A stretch of DNA of 55,233 nucleotides from Prochlorococcus sp. AG-363-B04 (GCA_003278465.1 QCFC01000012.1:1-55233), one strand, 5' to 3'. Shown: positions 1 to 9,362, numbered from the stretch's first letter. Numbers and translations are program-made. Notes: generated from the sequence alone by a model not told the origin.

Positions 1-59
1 TACTAAATATTTTTGGACCTACAGTTGAAAGTATAAAGAAGAATTGAAATAGTGCTATT

Positions 60-662
60 TCAATGGCTATCTTCAAGCAATTTTTTTAGACTTGGCTCTA
101 GCAATGCGAAAGCACGTCCTCTATGGCCTATTTTATGTTTATCTGCTTTTGACATCTCTGCGTATGTTAAGCCAGTAGATCCAACCTCAAAAATTGGATC
201 ATAACCAAATCCACCATCTCCTCGAGGATGATCAACGATAACTCCTTCACAATGGCCTTCGACTTCTAACATAATCTGACCATCAAAGGCAACACAAAGA
301 GCTGCTGTAAATACTGCTTCTCGATTGGTTTTGCCTTCTAATTCCTTCAACAAGCGATCAATCCTTTCTTTATCATTGGAGGCATATCTAGCAGAGTGAA
401 TGCCTGGGGCACCAGCCAAAGCCTTAACACTTAGGCCAGAATCATCGGCCAATGTCCACTGATTAGTAACTTCAGACACAGCCAATGCTTTAATCCTTGC
501 ATTTTCAGAGAAAGTTTGGCCGGTTTCTTCTATTTCTAATCCCTTAGGCTGGGGATATAAAGCAACCCTCACAAGAGCCAATAAATCAGAGAATTCTTTG
601 ATTTTTCCTAAATTGGTGCTAGCAATAACAAGATTTTTTTTTGGTGTGCGAACTTTATTCAT
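60..662 (-). CDS. rdgB: RdgB/HAM1 non-canonical purine NTP pyrophosphatase
   Basis: House-cleaning enzyme that hydrolyses dITP, ITP and XTP to monophosphates, keeping deaminated purines out of DNA and RNA. The 200-residue protein carries the family nucleotide-binding STN..K motif (about residues 15-20), TFSENA (about 50-55) and the acidic LADDSGL motif (about 71-77). The ATG at 662 is preferred: the longer frame begins only with a TTG at 674, and the ATG places the conserved STN block at its usual distance from the N-terminus. It lies downstream of the hexose-phosphate mutase gene on the same strand and overlaps it by 8 bp, so the two are probably cotranscribed. Family identity is secure; the exact start is less so. 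Confidence 0.95.
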   Translation of the reverse strand: MNKVRTPKKNLVIASTNLGKIKEFSDLLALVRVALYPQPKGLEIEETGQTFSENARIKALAVSEVTNQWTLADDSGLSVKALAGAPGIHSARYASNDKERIDRLLKELEGKTNREAVFTAALCVAFDGQIMLEVEGHCEGVIVDHPRGDGGFGYDPIFEVGSTGLTYAEMSKADKHKIGHRGRAFALLEPSLKKLLEDSH

Positions 663-2118
663 GATTTTTAGCAAGTTGTATCGCCCAATCTAAAGCCGAA
701 CTCAGCAAATCTTTATTAGGTGCCTCACAATAAATTCTTAATAAAGGTTCTGTCCCAGAAAAACGCATCATCAACCAATGATTCAATCCCATACGCAACT
801 TAATACCATCAATACGAATAACTTCCTTAACCTTCTGACCAGCAACAAGACTTGGTGGTGTGTCAGCAAGGAAGCCTTCTAACTTTCTTCTTGAAGCCAT
901 ACTTTTTAAGCGTATATCTCTCCGCTCATATGTACCACAACCACCAAAAGTATCTTGCAAATTCCTTAATCTTTGTCCTAAAGGCAATTCACCTACAACA
1001 AGTGCCTCTAACATAATTAATGCAGTAAATAAAGCATCCCTTTCAGGTAAATGCATTCCAAATCCAATACCACCAGACTCCTCGCCTCCAACCAATACTT
1101 CACCAGAAATCATTTCTGATGCGATGTACTTAAAGCCTACAGGAAATTCGAGTATTGACCTACCTAATCCCTTAGCTACAGAGCTCATTAAATCAGATCC
1201 ACTAACTGTTTTTACGATACAACCAGGTAAATCCCTATACTTAACTAAATGTTCTATGAATAAAGGCATTAAAGATTGAGTGCTGCAAAAATTACCCTCT
1301 TCATCAATTGCTGCAATACGATCACCATCGCCATCAAATGCCAAACCAACTGTTAATTGTCCAGAGTTATTAGATGATTTAACTCTCTCTATTAATTGAG
1401 TTAAGTTGTTAGCTAAAGGCTCTGGTGAATTACCTCCAAATAAAGGGTCTCTTGCATCACGAATCTCCTCAACCAGGCCTTTATCAGAGCCTCCGAGAAG
1501 ATCCTTAATGCATCCTGCTGCTGACCCATGCATAGGATCAACAATTACTTTCAGGCTCTTCGCCTTAAGTCCACTAACAAGAGATGGGACGTCTATTTTG
1601 CTTCTCAAGCAATCCAAATGCTCCTTTCTAGCGTTAAAACGTTCAGTAAATGACTCATTTGGCATGGTAATGCCACCAGCCACCAATCTTTTTTCAACTG
1701 CTTTGGTGAAATCACCATCCACTGACCCCCCGAATGAGCCTTTTATCTTTAACCCAAGCCATTCTGGTGGGTTATGACTTGCAGTTATAACAAGAGCGCC
1801 TAAGGCTTGACGATTTACAACTGCCCAACTACAAGCCGGAGTAGGAACAGGTGAACTAGCTAGAAGAGGCTCCAGCTCACAACCTCTTACAGCAGAAGCT
1901 ATTGCCTCTGCAAACTCAGGTGCAAGAAATCGACGATCAAAACCAATTATCACTTTCCTACTTTGAAATTCACTACCTGCTCTATAAGCAAGTTCTTGAG
2001 CAGAAGCAGCAGCTACTGATAAAAGCCTTTGAATAGTGACATCAACTCCTAAAACCCCTCGCCAACCATCAGTGCCAAAATGAATTGGGCTATTAGTAAG
2101 AGAAAGTGGTTCAATCAC
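655..2118 (-). CDS. Phosphoglucomutase/phosphomannomutase family protein
   Basis: Alpha-D-phosphohexomutase that interconverts hexose 1- and 6-phosphates, probably glucose phosphates for glycogen and sugar-nucleotide supply. The 487-residue protein shows the phosphoserine loop TASHNPP (Ser about 114), the metal-binding DGDGDR loop (about 263-268), the sugar-specificity loop GGEESGG and a C-terminal RFSGTEPLLRIY phosphate-binding loop, so all four domains are present. The start codon is GTG; no in-frame ATG precedes the conserved FGTDGWRG segment. A second member of the superfamily, glmM, lies at 39559-40959. Substrate (glucose or mannose) cannot be settled from sequence alone. It overlaps rdgB downstream and is divergent from the RecB-like gene, with a 55-bp shared promoter region. 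Confidence 0.92.
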   Translation of the reverse strand: MIEPLSLTNSPIHFGTDGWRGVLGVDVTIQRLLSVAAASAQELAYRAGSEFQSRKVIIGFDRRFLAPEFAEAIASAVRGCELEPLLASSPVPTPACSWAVVNRQALGALVITASHNPPEWLGLKIKGSFGGSVDGDFTKAVEKRLVAGGITMPNESFTERFNARKEHLDCLRSKIDVPSLVSGLKAKSLKVIVDPMHGSAAGCIKDLLGGSDKGLVEEIRDARDPLFGGNSPEPLANNLTQLIERVKSSNNSGQLTVGLAFDGDGDRIAAIDEEGNFCSTQSLMPLFIEHLVKYRDLPGCIVKTVSGSDLMSSVAKGLGRSILEFPVGFKYIASEMISGEVLVGGEESGGIGFGMHLPERDALFTALIMLEALVVGELPLGQRLRNLQDTFGGCGTYERRDIRLKSMASRRKLEGFLADTPPSLVAGQKVKEVIRIDGIKLRMGLNHWLMMRFSGTEPLLRIYCEAPNKDLLSSALDWAIQLAKNHE

Positions 2119-2173
2119 TGTGAGAAATTACTCAATGAAATCAACTAGTCGGCAAGAGCATTAACGTCTGAAA

Positions 2174-3649
2174 ATGAATGCTACAAGTCTGCCTGCCAAC
2201 TTACTTACAGATCGATTAGTCCATAGCTGGATTAGATGCCATCGCAAAGCTTGGCTAGATCGTTATGGAGATAACCAAAAGCGGAAATGGACTGCTCATC
2301 GCACTTTGCAACTTAATCAGCAACACCAAAACTTCTCAACACTCTTATGCCACAAGCCAGGATACGGAATAAATGCCTGCATTAAAGGAGAAAAAGGAGT
2401 AATTGGTCTGCGTCTTAAAAGGGAAGGTCCTCAAAACCTTTCTCTAGAAACTCATCCACCATTGCTTTTACGTACAAAGGGGGAAAGCATCTGGGGTGAT
2501 TATGCCTATTGTCCAGTAATTTCACGACAAGGTAAAAGGATAACTAAGGAGCATCGACTTTCTCTTGCTATAAATGGATACCTTTTAGAATCTGTGCAAG
2601 GAACACCCGTTCATGAAGGATTAGCTATAGGGAGAAGCAACAAAAAACTAGAACAAAAACGAATATATTTTTCAGAGAAATTGAAAACACAACTAATCAA
2701 TACTTTGTTTCAAATTTCTCATGATTTAGGAAAATCAATACCACCCCCCTTAACTTCAGACAGACGCAAGTGCAAATTATGTTCTTGGAGGGGAGTGTGC
2801 GGTGAAGAAGCCTCATCCGAAGGACACCTAAGCGAAGTAAGTGGAATAGGTGCACGAAGAAGACAAACACTTCAGGACCTAGGAATAAGAAGAATTAACG
2901 ATTTAGCTCAAGCTAATCCAGAAAACCTATCTGACTGCCTCAAAACTATAGATAATCAAAATTGGGAAATTCATAAATTAATTCTCCAAGCTAAAGTTCA
3001 ACTCATTGGAAAGCCACATCGCATAAATTCGTCCCCTTCACTACCAGAACTAAATAATGCAAATGGAGTATTGATTTATGATATAGAATCAGATCCTGAT
3101 GAGGAAGAAGATTTTTTACATGGTTTCGTTATTCTTCCTAGAGGATTTGATGGAAAGTGGAATTTAAAAAATGCAATTTATCATCCAATTCTTATACTTA
3201 AAGAGCAAGGAGAAACCATATCAATAAAGCGACTTAAAAAGATCTTTAACAAATACAAGAATTGGCCAATCCTTCACTTTGGGGAAACTGAGCACCTGAC
3301 AATTTCTCGAATACTAAAGCTTCAGAAAACTAAAGAAAATGAAATTTTAGAATTAGAAAAAAGGTTCATCGACATACACTTGAGAGTTCGTTCTAGTTGG
3401 CATCTACCTTTAAATAGTTATAGTCTTAAGTCCATCGCATCATGGTTAGATTTTACCTGGTCTCAGCATAATGTTGATGGAGCAAAGGCATTACTTTGGT
3501 GGCGCCAATGGAAAAGTTCAAAACAAAAAGCAAAGGTCCGATCTAATACCTTAAAAAGAATTTATGAATACAATCGTGAAGACTGCATTGCGACTTGGTC
3601 AGTAACCAATTGGCTTATTAAGCAAGATAAAATATTTTTTTCAAGCTAA
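2174..3649 (+). CDS. RecB-like (TM0106-type) nuclease with RNase H-fold exonuclease domain
   Basis: The 491-residue protein has three parts. The N-terminal half resembles the Cas4/RecB-like PD-(D/E)XK fold and has four cysteines that would hold an iron-sulfur cluster: Cys22 and the CKLCSWRGVC cluster (Cys200, 203, 209). A helix-hairpin-helix region follows (about 218-245, SGIGARRRQTLQDLG). The C-terminal half is a DEDD-type exonuclease-like domain with YDIESD (Asp303, Glu305) and YNREDC (about 466-471). The expected nuclease residues in the N-terminal half look replaced: HPPLLL where PDLL is usual, and PVISRQGKR where PVDxKxGxR is usual. So the N-terminal part may bind DNA without cutting it, which is inference. 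It converges on ygfZ with a 7-bp gap. The cellular role is unknown. Confidence 0.8.
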   Translation: MNATSLPANLLTDRLVHSWIRCHRKAWLDRYGDNQKRKWTAHRTLQLNQQHQNFSTLLCHKPGYGINACIKGEKGVIGLRLKREGPQNLSLETHPPLLLRTKGESIWGDYAYCPVISRQGKRITKEHRLSLAINGYLLESVQGTPVHEGLAIGRSNKKLEQKRIYFSEKLKTQLINTLFQISHDLGKSIPPPLTSDRRKCKLCSWRGVCGEEASSEGHLSEVSGIGARRRQTLQDLGIRRINDLAQANPENLSDCLKTIDNQNWEIHKLILQAKVQLIGKPHRINSSPSLPELNNANGVLIYDIESDPDEEEDFLHGFVILPRGFDGKWNLKNAIYHPILILKEQGETISIKRLKKIFNKYKNWPILHFGETEHLTISRILKLQKTKENEILELEKRFIDIHLRVRSSWHLPLNSYSLKSIASWLDFTWSQHNVDGAKALLWWRQWKSSKQKAKVRSNTLKRIYEYNREDCIATWSVTNWLIKQDKIFFSS

Positions 3650-3656
3650 TAAATAA

Positions 3657-4508
3657 TTAATTCCCAAATGCAGGTGGAATGAATCCAGTAGGCAGCGATA
3701 TAAAAATCTTTCTGGAATCATTAGTCAAAGATAATTGCTTCTGCTCCAAAGCTTGACGATTAATTAAAGCCAATCCAAAACTACTTTCCAAATCAGGATT
3801 CTGCATTGATGAAGAAATAAAGCCAGCTCGATGCGATAAATCTTGATCTCGAGATACAAAGGAAAGCTTCTCTCCTTCTCTAACCAATGAGTCAGAATAC
3901 CAAAAGCGAATCTGCTTCTTTAATACACCGCTATTAATTACTTTTGCCAAGGTCTCCTGACCCAAATAACACCCTTTATCAAGGCTGACCGCATCTGCTA
4001 ACCCCAACTCCCATGGATTATTTTCTCCTCCTAATTCACCAATTCCCAATGGTAATCCTTGTTTCAATCGCCACATTTCAACCTCGTAAGGTTTTGCTTT
4101 CTGAAATCCATTAAAGCCTATTGGCAAAGGCTCATTGATTTTTACCCAGGCTACTTCCTGTTCCCATTCCTCACGATTAGGACTCATTATTTGGAGGCGT
4201 CTAATAGTAAAAGAAGCCTCTAAGCTCAACTTATCTGCAGGGAAAATGACTTGATCAAATCCCTTCCTAACTGATTCAAAGTCCCCTGCTAGGACAGCCA
4301 CATCAGCTCCTTCATCAGTTAATTTAATTTCAAGAATCGCACGCACACGACCAGTTGCTGTTAGCCAGCAACTCAACACAAATCTGTCTTTTTTAATCGA
4401 ATTTATATCAGCAGTTGTCTGACCCTGCAGAAACAGACGCGTTCCTGGCCCCTTAAGTCTCAAGAGAGGAAAATTCTTATCCCAAAAGAATCTATTTGCT
4501 TGAGTCAT
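3657..4508 (-). CDS. ygfZ: YgfZ/GcvT-like folate-binding protein
   Basis: Member of the folate-binding YgfZ family, which supports assembly or repair of certain iron-sulfur enzymes and is related in fold to the glycine-cleavage T protein. The 283-residue protein carries the diagnostic KGCYLGQE motif with its conserved cysteine at residue 180; that motif separates YgfZ from true GcvT. An N-terminal [17 protein letters not shown] segment matches the family start. The ATG at 4508 overlaps the stop codon of pyrE (ATGA, 4 bp), pointing to translational coupling from pyrE. The gene is somewhat shorter than full T proteins, as expected for YgfZ. Family call is firm; the physiological target is not known. 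Confidence 0.9.
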   Translation of the reverse strand: MTQANRFFWDKNFPLLRLKGPGTRLFLQGQTTADINSIKKDRFVLSCWLTATGRVRAILEIKLTDEGADVAVLAGDFESVRKGFDQVIFPADKLSLEASFTIRRLQIMSPNREEWEQEVAWVKINEPLPIGFNGFQKAKPYEVEMWRLKQGLPLGIGELGGENNPWELGLADAVSLDKGCYLGQETLAKVINSGVLKKQIRFWYSDSLVREGEKLSFVSRDQDLSHRAGFISSSMQNPDLESSFGLALINRQALEQKQLSLTNDSRKIFISLPTGFIPPAFGN

Positions 4509-5089
4509 TTCTCAATTTTGCTAGCACGATCAACTATTTCCTCCAATAAAAAAAGGCTAATCAACTCAAGGCGAGCATCTTTCATCGCAATTGCAGCCCC
4601 TTCTTGTCGATCAACGATGGTGACAACGCGCTCTACTAAATAACCAGCCTCACGAAGATGCCTTACAGCCTTTATAGAGGATCCCCCTGTCGTCACTACA
4701 TCCTCAAGCACTGTTATTAAGGAACCTTTTGGAGGCAAAGGACCCTCTAACCATGATTTTGTGCCATAACCCTTTGGTTCTTTGCGAACGATCAATGCAT
4801 CTAAAACACGCTCCACCCTTGCACCAGCTATCGCCACTCCACTGACCAATGGATCTGCTCCTAAAGTCAATCCGGCAACAGCAATCGAATCAGACTCAAT
4901 GTTGTTTAATAACGCATCACTAATCAACAAAAGACCAATTCCACTAAGGCTTATTGGCTTGCAATTAACATAATGATTACTTTTTCGACCAGAAGCCAAG
5001 GTAAATTCACCAAACCGATAAGCCCTATCAGCCAATAAATCCAACAATTTTTCTCTGCGGTCTTCCAAAGTCTGCGGCAAAAAACTCAT
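4505..5089 (-). CDS. pyrE: Orotate phosphoribosyltransferase
   Basis: Transfers the phosphoribosyl group of PRPP to orotate to make OMP, the fifth step of de novo UMP synthesis. The 194-residue protein contains the PRPP-binding signature [14 protein letters not shown] (about residues 125-138), an upstream KPISLSG substrate-loop segment, and the flexible-loop region [10 protein letters not shown] (about 101-110). Length is close to the family norm. The ATG at 5089 follows a short intergenic stretch after the divergent tRNA. It is translationally coupled to ygfZ. Another pathway gene, pyrB, occurs at 49865-50875, so the pyrimidine genes are scattered, as is normal in cyanobacteria. Confidence 0.96.
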   Translation of the reverse strand: MSFLPQTLEDRREKLLDLLADRAYRFGEFTLASGRKSNHYVNCKPISLSGIGLLLISDALLNNIESDSIAVAGLTLGADPLVSGVAIAGARVERVLDALIVRKEPKGYGTKSWLEGPLPPKGSLITVLEDVVTTGGSSIKAVRHLREAGYLVERVVTIVDRQEGAAIAMKDARLELISLFLLEEIVDRASKIEK

Positions 5090-5199
5090 AAGTAATGCAC
5101 TTAATAGATTCAGTTACTAGTGTGCCGAATAAAATGAACTTAAAATGAAAACTCAGGGCTTTCCACATCTCGCAAGCTGTGGTAGATCCTAAAGATAAG

Positions 5200-5272
5200 G
5201 GGGGTCTAGCAATCTGGTGAATGCACCAAACTCATAATTTGGCTAAGGCGAGTTCGATCCTCGCGACCCCCA
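5200..5272 (+). tRNA. tRNA with CAU anticodon (Ile-k2CAU or elongator Met)
   Basis: A 73-nt cloverleaf: acceptor stem GGGGGTC paired with GACCCCC, discriminator A, anticodon stem CCAAA/TTTGG, loop CTCATAA (anticodon CAT), T arm GCGAG/CTCGC with loop TTCGATC. CCA is not encoded. The anticodon alone suggests Met, but the arm around it resembles the chloroplast tRNA-Ile(CAU), whose C34 is changed to lysidine by TilS so that it reads AUA. Initiator Met is unlikely: the first pair G1-C72 is a full Watson-Crick pair. I consider Ile2 at least as likely as elongator Met. The CBS-domain gene begins only 13 bp downstream and may share the transcript. Confidence 0.93.
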
Positions 5273-5285
5273 TCTGCACAAATGA

Positions 5286-6569
5286 ATGCGTTTAATTTTC
5301 CTGATTGTATTATTTGCCTTGCCGGCATTCTTCTCAGCTGGAGAAGTTTCACTATTAAGACTGCGTCCTAGTAGGGTTCAAGGACTTGTAGAAGAAGGGA
5401 AACAAGGAGCTAAAGCTATTCACAGGCTCCAGAGACGCTTAAGAAGAGCATTAATGGTTTCTCAACTAGGGGGAACTCTGGCTCTTGTTTCACTAGGTTG
5501 GTTAGGTAAAAGTATTAGCCAAGACTGGTGGCCAATATCTAGCTCCTCAAGTCGCTGGCTAGATTGCGCACTCTTCCTAACAATTGTTGTCCTAGCAACT
5601 CTTCTTTCTGGTCTTTTACCAAAGGCTTTGGTCTTAAATCGACCTGAAGCAGCAGCGCTTCATCTAGCCCCCTTAACTGAAGCTGTAATGAGAGCACTCA
5701 CTCCAGTTCTCTCGCTTTTGGAGACATGTGCTTCTATTCTCCTTCGAATAATTGGGTTAAATGCTCAATGGGACTCTTTAGTTCCGGCTTTATCTGCAGG
5801 CGAACTAGAAACCCTTATTGAGACAGGAGGTGTTACAGGTCTTCGACCTGACGAACGAAATATTCTCGAAGGTGTTTTCGCCCTAAGAGATACGCACGTA
5901 AGAGAGGTTATGGTCCCACGGTCTGGAATGGTCACCCTCCCTTTAGATGTGAGGTTCGCCGAGCTAATGAAAGCAGTTCATAGAACAAAACATGCAAGAT
6001 TTCTAGTCATTGGAGAATCTCTAGATGATGTACGTGGAGTAATAGACCTTCGCCGACTTGCCGAACCAATTGCAAGAGGCTTAATGCAAGCTGATTCGGC
6101 CCTAAAGCCTTACTTAAAGCCAATCCCACGAGTATTAGAAACAAGCACACTGGCTGAATTATTGCCCACTATTCAAAATGGACAGCCCTTTCTACTTGTA
6201 GTTGATGAACATGGAGGGACTGAGGGTCTTGTAACAGCCGCAGACCTCACAGGAGCAATTGTAGGAGAAGAACTCGAAAACAATTGCAAGAAACCAGATA
6301 TTGAGGCTTTAGAAAGTCACCCTAATCAATGGTTAATAGCGGGTGATCTTGAAATCATTGAGATAAATCGCCAGCTCAACTTGGAGCTTCCAGAAGCACA
6401 GGATCACCATACTCTTGCTGGATTCATCCTTGAAAAGCTGCAACAAATTCCATCAGTTGGAGACACTCTGATTCATAACAATCTCAAATTTGAGATCAAC
6501 CTTATGCAGGGGCCCAGGATAGAGAGAGTAAAACTGCTTTTACCTACAACTGAGCATCATGAAGACTGA
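5286..6569 (+). CDS. CNNM/CorC-type membrane protein with DUF21 and CBS domains
   Basis: The 427-residue protein belongs to the hemolysin C/CorC (CNNM) family, thought to act in magnesium or cobalt export or metal homeostasis at the plasma membrane. Order of domains: a DUF21 membrane region with hydrophobic segments at about 1-20, 55-75, 90-115 and 125-155; a pair of CBS domains at about 195-325 (beginning VREVMVPRSGMVTL); and a C-terminal CorC_HlyC domain at about 340-420. The ATG at 5286 gives a membrane-spanning start directly; a second ATG at 5282 is out of frame. It sits 13 bp after a tRNA and 47 bp before the oxidoreductase gene. Older annotations call this family hemolysin, which is misleading. 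Confidence 0.88.
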   Translation: MRLIFLIVLFALPAFFSAGEVSLLRLRPSRVQGLVEEGKQGAKAIHRLQRRLRRALMVSQLGGTLALVSLGWLGKSISQDWWPISSSSSRWLDCALFLTIVVLATLLSGLLPKALVLNRPEAAALHLAPLTEAVMRALTPVLSLLETCASILLRIIGLNAQWDSLVPALSAGELETLIETGGVTGLRPDERNILEGVFALRDTHVREVMVPRSGMVTLPLDVRFAELMKAVHRTKHARFLVIGESLDDVRGVIDLRRLAEPIARGLMQADSALKPYLKPIPRVLETSTLAELLPTIQNGQPFLLVVDEHGGTEGLVTAADLTGAIVGEELENNCKKPDIEALESHPNQWLIAGDLEIIEINRQLNLELPEAQDHHTLAGFILEKLQQIPSVGDTLIHNNLKFEINLMQGPRIERVKLLLPTTEHHED

Positions 6570-6616
6570 TTATCATCGATAATCAGTTAATGAACCAATT
6601 TCATAAATAGCTTTCT

Positions 6617-7621
6617 ATGCCAAACCCCATTGATCCAGTAAAGGTAGGGGTGATTGGTATCGGCAATATGGGCTGGCACCATGCCCGTGTACTTAGCCTG
6701 CTCAAAGATGCGGAGCTAATTGGAGTAGCCGATCCTGACGCAGATAGAGGGCATCTAGCTACAGAGCAATTTGGCTGCCGCTGGTTTAATGATTACAACA
6801 ATTTGCTTCAAGAAGTAGAAGCAGTATGTGTTGCAGTACCGACTCTTTTGCATCACAAAGTTGGGCGAGCAAGTCTAGAGGCAGGAAAACATGTCTTAAT
6901 CGAAAAACCTATAGCGGCTAGCCAGGACGAAGCTGCATCGCTAATTAGTGCTTCAAAAAAGACAGGTCGACTCTTGCAAGTAGGACATATTGAGAGATTT
7001 AATCCAGCATTTAGAGAATTAATCAAAGTAGTTGCTAATGAAGAAGTAGTAGTACTAGAAGCAAGACGCCATAGCCCCCATGCAGATCGAGCAAATGACG
7101 TCTCAGTCGTTCTTGATCTAATGATTCATGATCTTGACTTGGTTCTAGAGCTTGCAAGCGCTCCTGTTGTTCGCCTTGCAGCCGTTGGAGGTCGTAGCGC
7201 AGATGGGCCAATTGATTACGTAAATGCGACTCTCGGTTTTAGTAATGGCGTAATTGCAAGTCTTACTGCCAGCAAAATGAGCCACCGCAAAATTCGAAGT
7301 TTAAGTGCACACTGCAAGAGCAGTCTGGTTGAGACGGATTTTCTAAATCACACTCTTCACATTCACCGCAGAGCGCATGAATGGTATTCAGCAGACCATG
7401 GTGAACTTCTTTATAGAAATGATGGCTTTATAGAAGAAGTAAGTACTACTTCTATAGAACCACTATATGCAGAACTTGAACACTTTTTACAATGCGTAAG
7501 GGGAAGAGAGACACCAAAAGTTGATGGCCAACAAGCATCTCGTGCACTTCTCCTGGCAGATCTAATCGAACAAGCAGTAGAGCATCCAGGATCTGGTGTT
7601 TCACTAGAGATGCCAATATAA
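6617..7621 (+). CDS. Gfo/Idh/MocA-family NAD(P)-dependent oxidoreductase
   Basis: Sugar or sugar-derivative dehydrogenase of the glucose-fructose oxidoreductase/inositol dehydrogenase family. The 334-residue protein starts with a Rossmann NAD(P)-binding motif GVIGIGNMGWHHA (about residues 11-23), has the family EKP motif (96-98, in VLIEKPIA), and a C-terminal alpha/beta domain with the conserved DLMIHDLDLVLEL stretch. It is similar to dehydrogenases that make or modify UDP-sugars for surface polysaccharide, but the substrate cannot be read from the sequence. The ATG at 6617 is the only good start ahead of the dinucleotide fold. It is 47 bp downstream of the CBS protein gene and could be cotranscribed with it. 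Confidence 0.88.
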   Translation: MPNPIDPVKVGVIGIGNMGWHHARVLSLLKDAELIGVADPDADRGHLATEQFGCRWFNDYNNLLQEVEAVCVAVPTLLHHKVGRASLEAGKHVLIEKPIAASQDEAASLISASKKTGRLLQVGHIERFNPAFRELIKVVANEEVVVLEARRHSPHADRANDVSVVLDLMIHDLDLVLELASAPVVRLAAVGGRSADGPIDYVNATLGFSNGVIASLTASKMSHRKIRSLSAHCKSSLVETDFLNHTLHIHRRAHEWYSADHGELLYRNDGFIEEVSTTSIEPLYAELEHFLQCVRGRETPKVDGQQASRALLLADLIEQAVEHPGSGVSLEMPI

Positions 7622-7981
7622 AATCCCATTAATTTAGGTTACATAGATTACATTTTCTAATTTCTTCTTAAATACAAATCCACAAAAAAGTCAATATTAC
7701 CAAGTAAATTGATTAAAGAAAATACACCAATTATGACTATTCATCTTGCAAATATAAGAATAGATAATCCTAATAATAACCTACACAATTAGACAGATAG
7801 CCAGCATAAGATTAACTAAATATATCACTTATCCTTAATAATAATCTCTAAGTAAAAATCAGAAACAGATTGATTTGTTCACATATCTGAATGTGTGATT
7901 AGACAAAAAAATCCAATCCGCTCCAATGAGAAGAGCGGATTGGGTGAATACAGCCAAATTTACTGATAAAAGGTTACCGAA
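7622..7981. other. 360-bp intergenic stretch between convergent genes
   Basis: A+T-rich DNA between the oxidoreductase and the leftward psbK. Apart from the psbK terminator near its right end, I see no ORF longer than about 20 codons, no tRNA and no strong repeat. A pair of TTACAT words near 7639-7654 is treated as chance. Confidence 0.7.
7905..7943 (-). terminator. Rho-independent terminator of psbK (tgt-psbK unit)
   Basis: A perfect 11-bp stem (7913-7923 with 7933-7943, CCAATCCGCTC and its complement) with a 9-nt loop. On the minus strand it is followed by seven T residues (7911-7905). It lies about 40 bp past the psbK stop codon. Confidence 0.85.
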
Positions 7982-8125
7982 TCAACGGAAACCAACTGCC
8001 GCCTGCCAAACAAAGACCAATAGGAAGAACAAAATTGGAATCAGGGGCAATACATCGACAGTTGGAGCAAATGCCTTATAGGCCTCAGGCAACTGAGCGA
8101 GCAAGTCAAGTGTTAAGGAGGGCAT
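7982..8125 (-). CDS. psbK: Photosystem II protein K
   Basis: Small single-span subunit of the photosystem II core, located at its periphery near CP43. The 47-residue protein was found by reading the minus strand between the oxidoreductase and tgt. It has the family pattern: a short N-terminal propeptide, then [10 protein letters not shown], the segment [14 protein letters not shown] and the C-terminal [10 protein letters not shown], which is nearly invariant in PsbK. One membrane helix at about 24-42. The ATG at 8125 follows a purine-rich GGGATG context. The tgt stop codon is 28 bp upstream on the same strand, an arrangement known in marine picocyanobacteria, and a strong terminator follows. 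Confidence 0.95.
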   Translation of the reverse strand: MPSLTLDLLAQLPEAYKAFAPTVDVLPLIPILFFLLVFVWQAAVGFR

Positions 8126-8153
8126 CCCTAAAAAATTTTGCGTTTAAGGGACG

Positions 8154-9272
8154 CTACCACGTGTAATGGGCAGCTGACTCTCTATTCCATGGAGCGAAAT
8201 CCTCTGAAAAACATCCTTCATGGATTGAGCGCCTCATCGCAGAGGTAAATCGAATTAAATGAGTAAGGTTATGCAAACTGAGAAGAGTCAGTCCCAGCAA
8301 CTCATCAGAGCGAATTAAATGATGTAAATAAGCCCTACTGTGATTCAAACAAGCCTCACAATGACAACTTGGATCGAGAGGTTTGTGATCATTGCGAAAT
8401 CTGGCATTCCTTAAATTCCAACGCTCTCCAGCGACCAATGCTGTTCCATGCCGGCCTAAACGAGTAGGCAAAACACAATCAAAAAGATCAATTCCGCTTG
8501 CCACTGCAATAGCCATTTCCTTCAAAGTGCCAATCCCCATCAAATAACGGGGACGCTCCTCTGGTAACAGTGGAGCAACATGTCGAACAATCCTGTGCAT
8601 CTCTTCAACAGGCTCTCCAACACTTACACCTCCAATCGCAATCCCAGGGAGATCAAAGCTGGAAACAAACTCAGCACTCTCTTTACGCAGATCCAAGAAA
8701 CATCCACCCTGCACGATCCCAAAAAGTGCCTGCTCTGAACTGTCATGAGCCGATATACATCTTTTCAGCCAATCATGAGTTCTAAGAGTTGCTTCCTCAA
8801 CCTCACTATGACTAGCAGGGAAAGGAGGACAATGGTCAAAAGCCATTGCGACATCAGCTCCTAAAGCCATTTGAATCTCAATCACTCTTTCTGGTGTTAT
8901 TTGAATCTGACTCCCATCTCGAGGATTCCTAAAAGAAACTCCTGTCTCTTCGACTTTATTCAGCTTCGAAAGACTAAAAACCTGATAGCCCCCTGAGTCA
9001 GTAAGAATTGGAGCATTCCATCCCATAAAACGATGCAATCCGCCTGCATCAGCAACAACTTGCTCCCCTGGCTGTAAATGCAGATGGTATGTGTTTGCCA
9101 ATACCATCTGAGCCCCTGTTTTAAGAAGCTGGTCCGCAGAAACGCCCTTAACCGTTCCCAATGTTCCTACAGGCATGAAACGCGGGGTTTCCACCACGCC
9201 ATGAGGCGTTGTGAAACAACCAACTCGGGCATGCGTTTTAGAGCATTGAGCCTTTACCTGAAAACGAAACAC
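8154..9272 (-). CDS. tgt: tRNA-guanine transglycosylase
   Basis: Exchanges guanine 34 of tRNAs with GUN anticodons for preQ1, the first tRNA-bound step of queuosine formation. The 372-residue protein has the [10 protein letters not shown] active-site motif (Asp92), the substrate-recognition [13 protein letters not shown] segment with the probable nucleophilic Asp, and the zinc site CHCEAC plus a downstream histidine near residues 302-330. Length equals the bacterial norm. The start is a GTG at 9272; no ATG precedes the conserved N-terminus. It reads into psbK 28 bp downstream and is divergent from cobS across 90 bp. The zinc and aspartate residues are all in place, so it should be active. Confidence 0.96.
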   Translation of the reverse strand: MFRFQVKAQCSKTHARVGCFTTPHGVVETPRFMPVGTLGTVKGVSADQLLKTGAQMVLANTYHLHLQPGEQVVADAGGLHRFMGWNAPILTDSGGYQVFSLSKLNKVEETGVSFRNPRDGSQIQITPERVIEIQMALGADVAMAFDHCPPFPASHSEVEEATLRTHDWLKRCISAHDSSEQALFGIVQGGCFLDLRKESAEFVSSFDLPGIAIGGVSVGEPVEEMHRIVRHVAPLLPEERPRYLMGIGTLKEMAIAVASGIDLFDCVLPTRLGRHGTALVAGERWNLRNARFRNDHKPLDPSCHCEACLNHSRAYLHHLIRSDELLGLTLLSLHNLTHLIRFTSAMRRSIHEGCFSEDFAPWNRESAAHYTW

Positions 9273-9362
9273 TTCTCTCTAGCAACGTCACCATCGCCCA
9301 ACGCAAAGCAACCCTGGGCCATTATTGAACCTACGTTGGACCAGTGAAATGTCCAAAGATCT

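Noticed and set aside
45-62. 8-bp hairpin overlapping the rdgB stop codon
   Set aside because: Two-base loop, weak A:T stem and no proper T tract; not convincing as a terminator.
860-1777. Two rightward frames of 139 and 123 codons within the hexose-phosphate mutase gene
   Set aside because: They lie wholly opposite a gene with complete family motifs and show no recognisable domain; typical antisense shadows.
7638-7654. Paired TTACAT words resembling the HLR1 light-response element
   Set aside because: The period is 9 bp, not the required 10, and the site lies downstream of both neighbouring genes rather than in a promoter.
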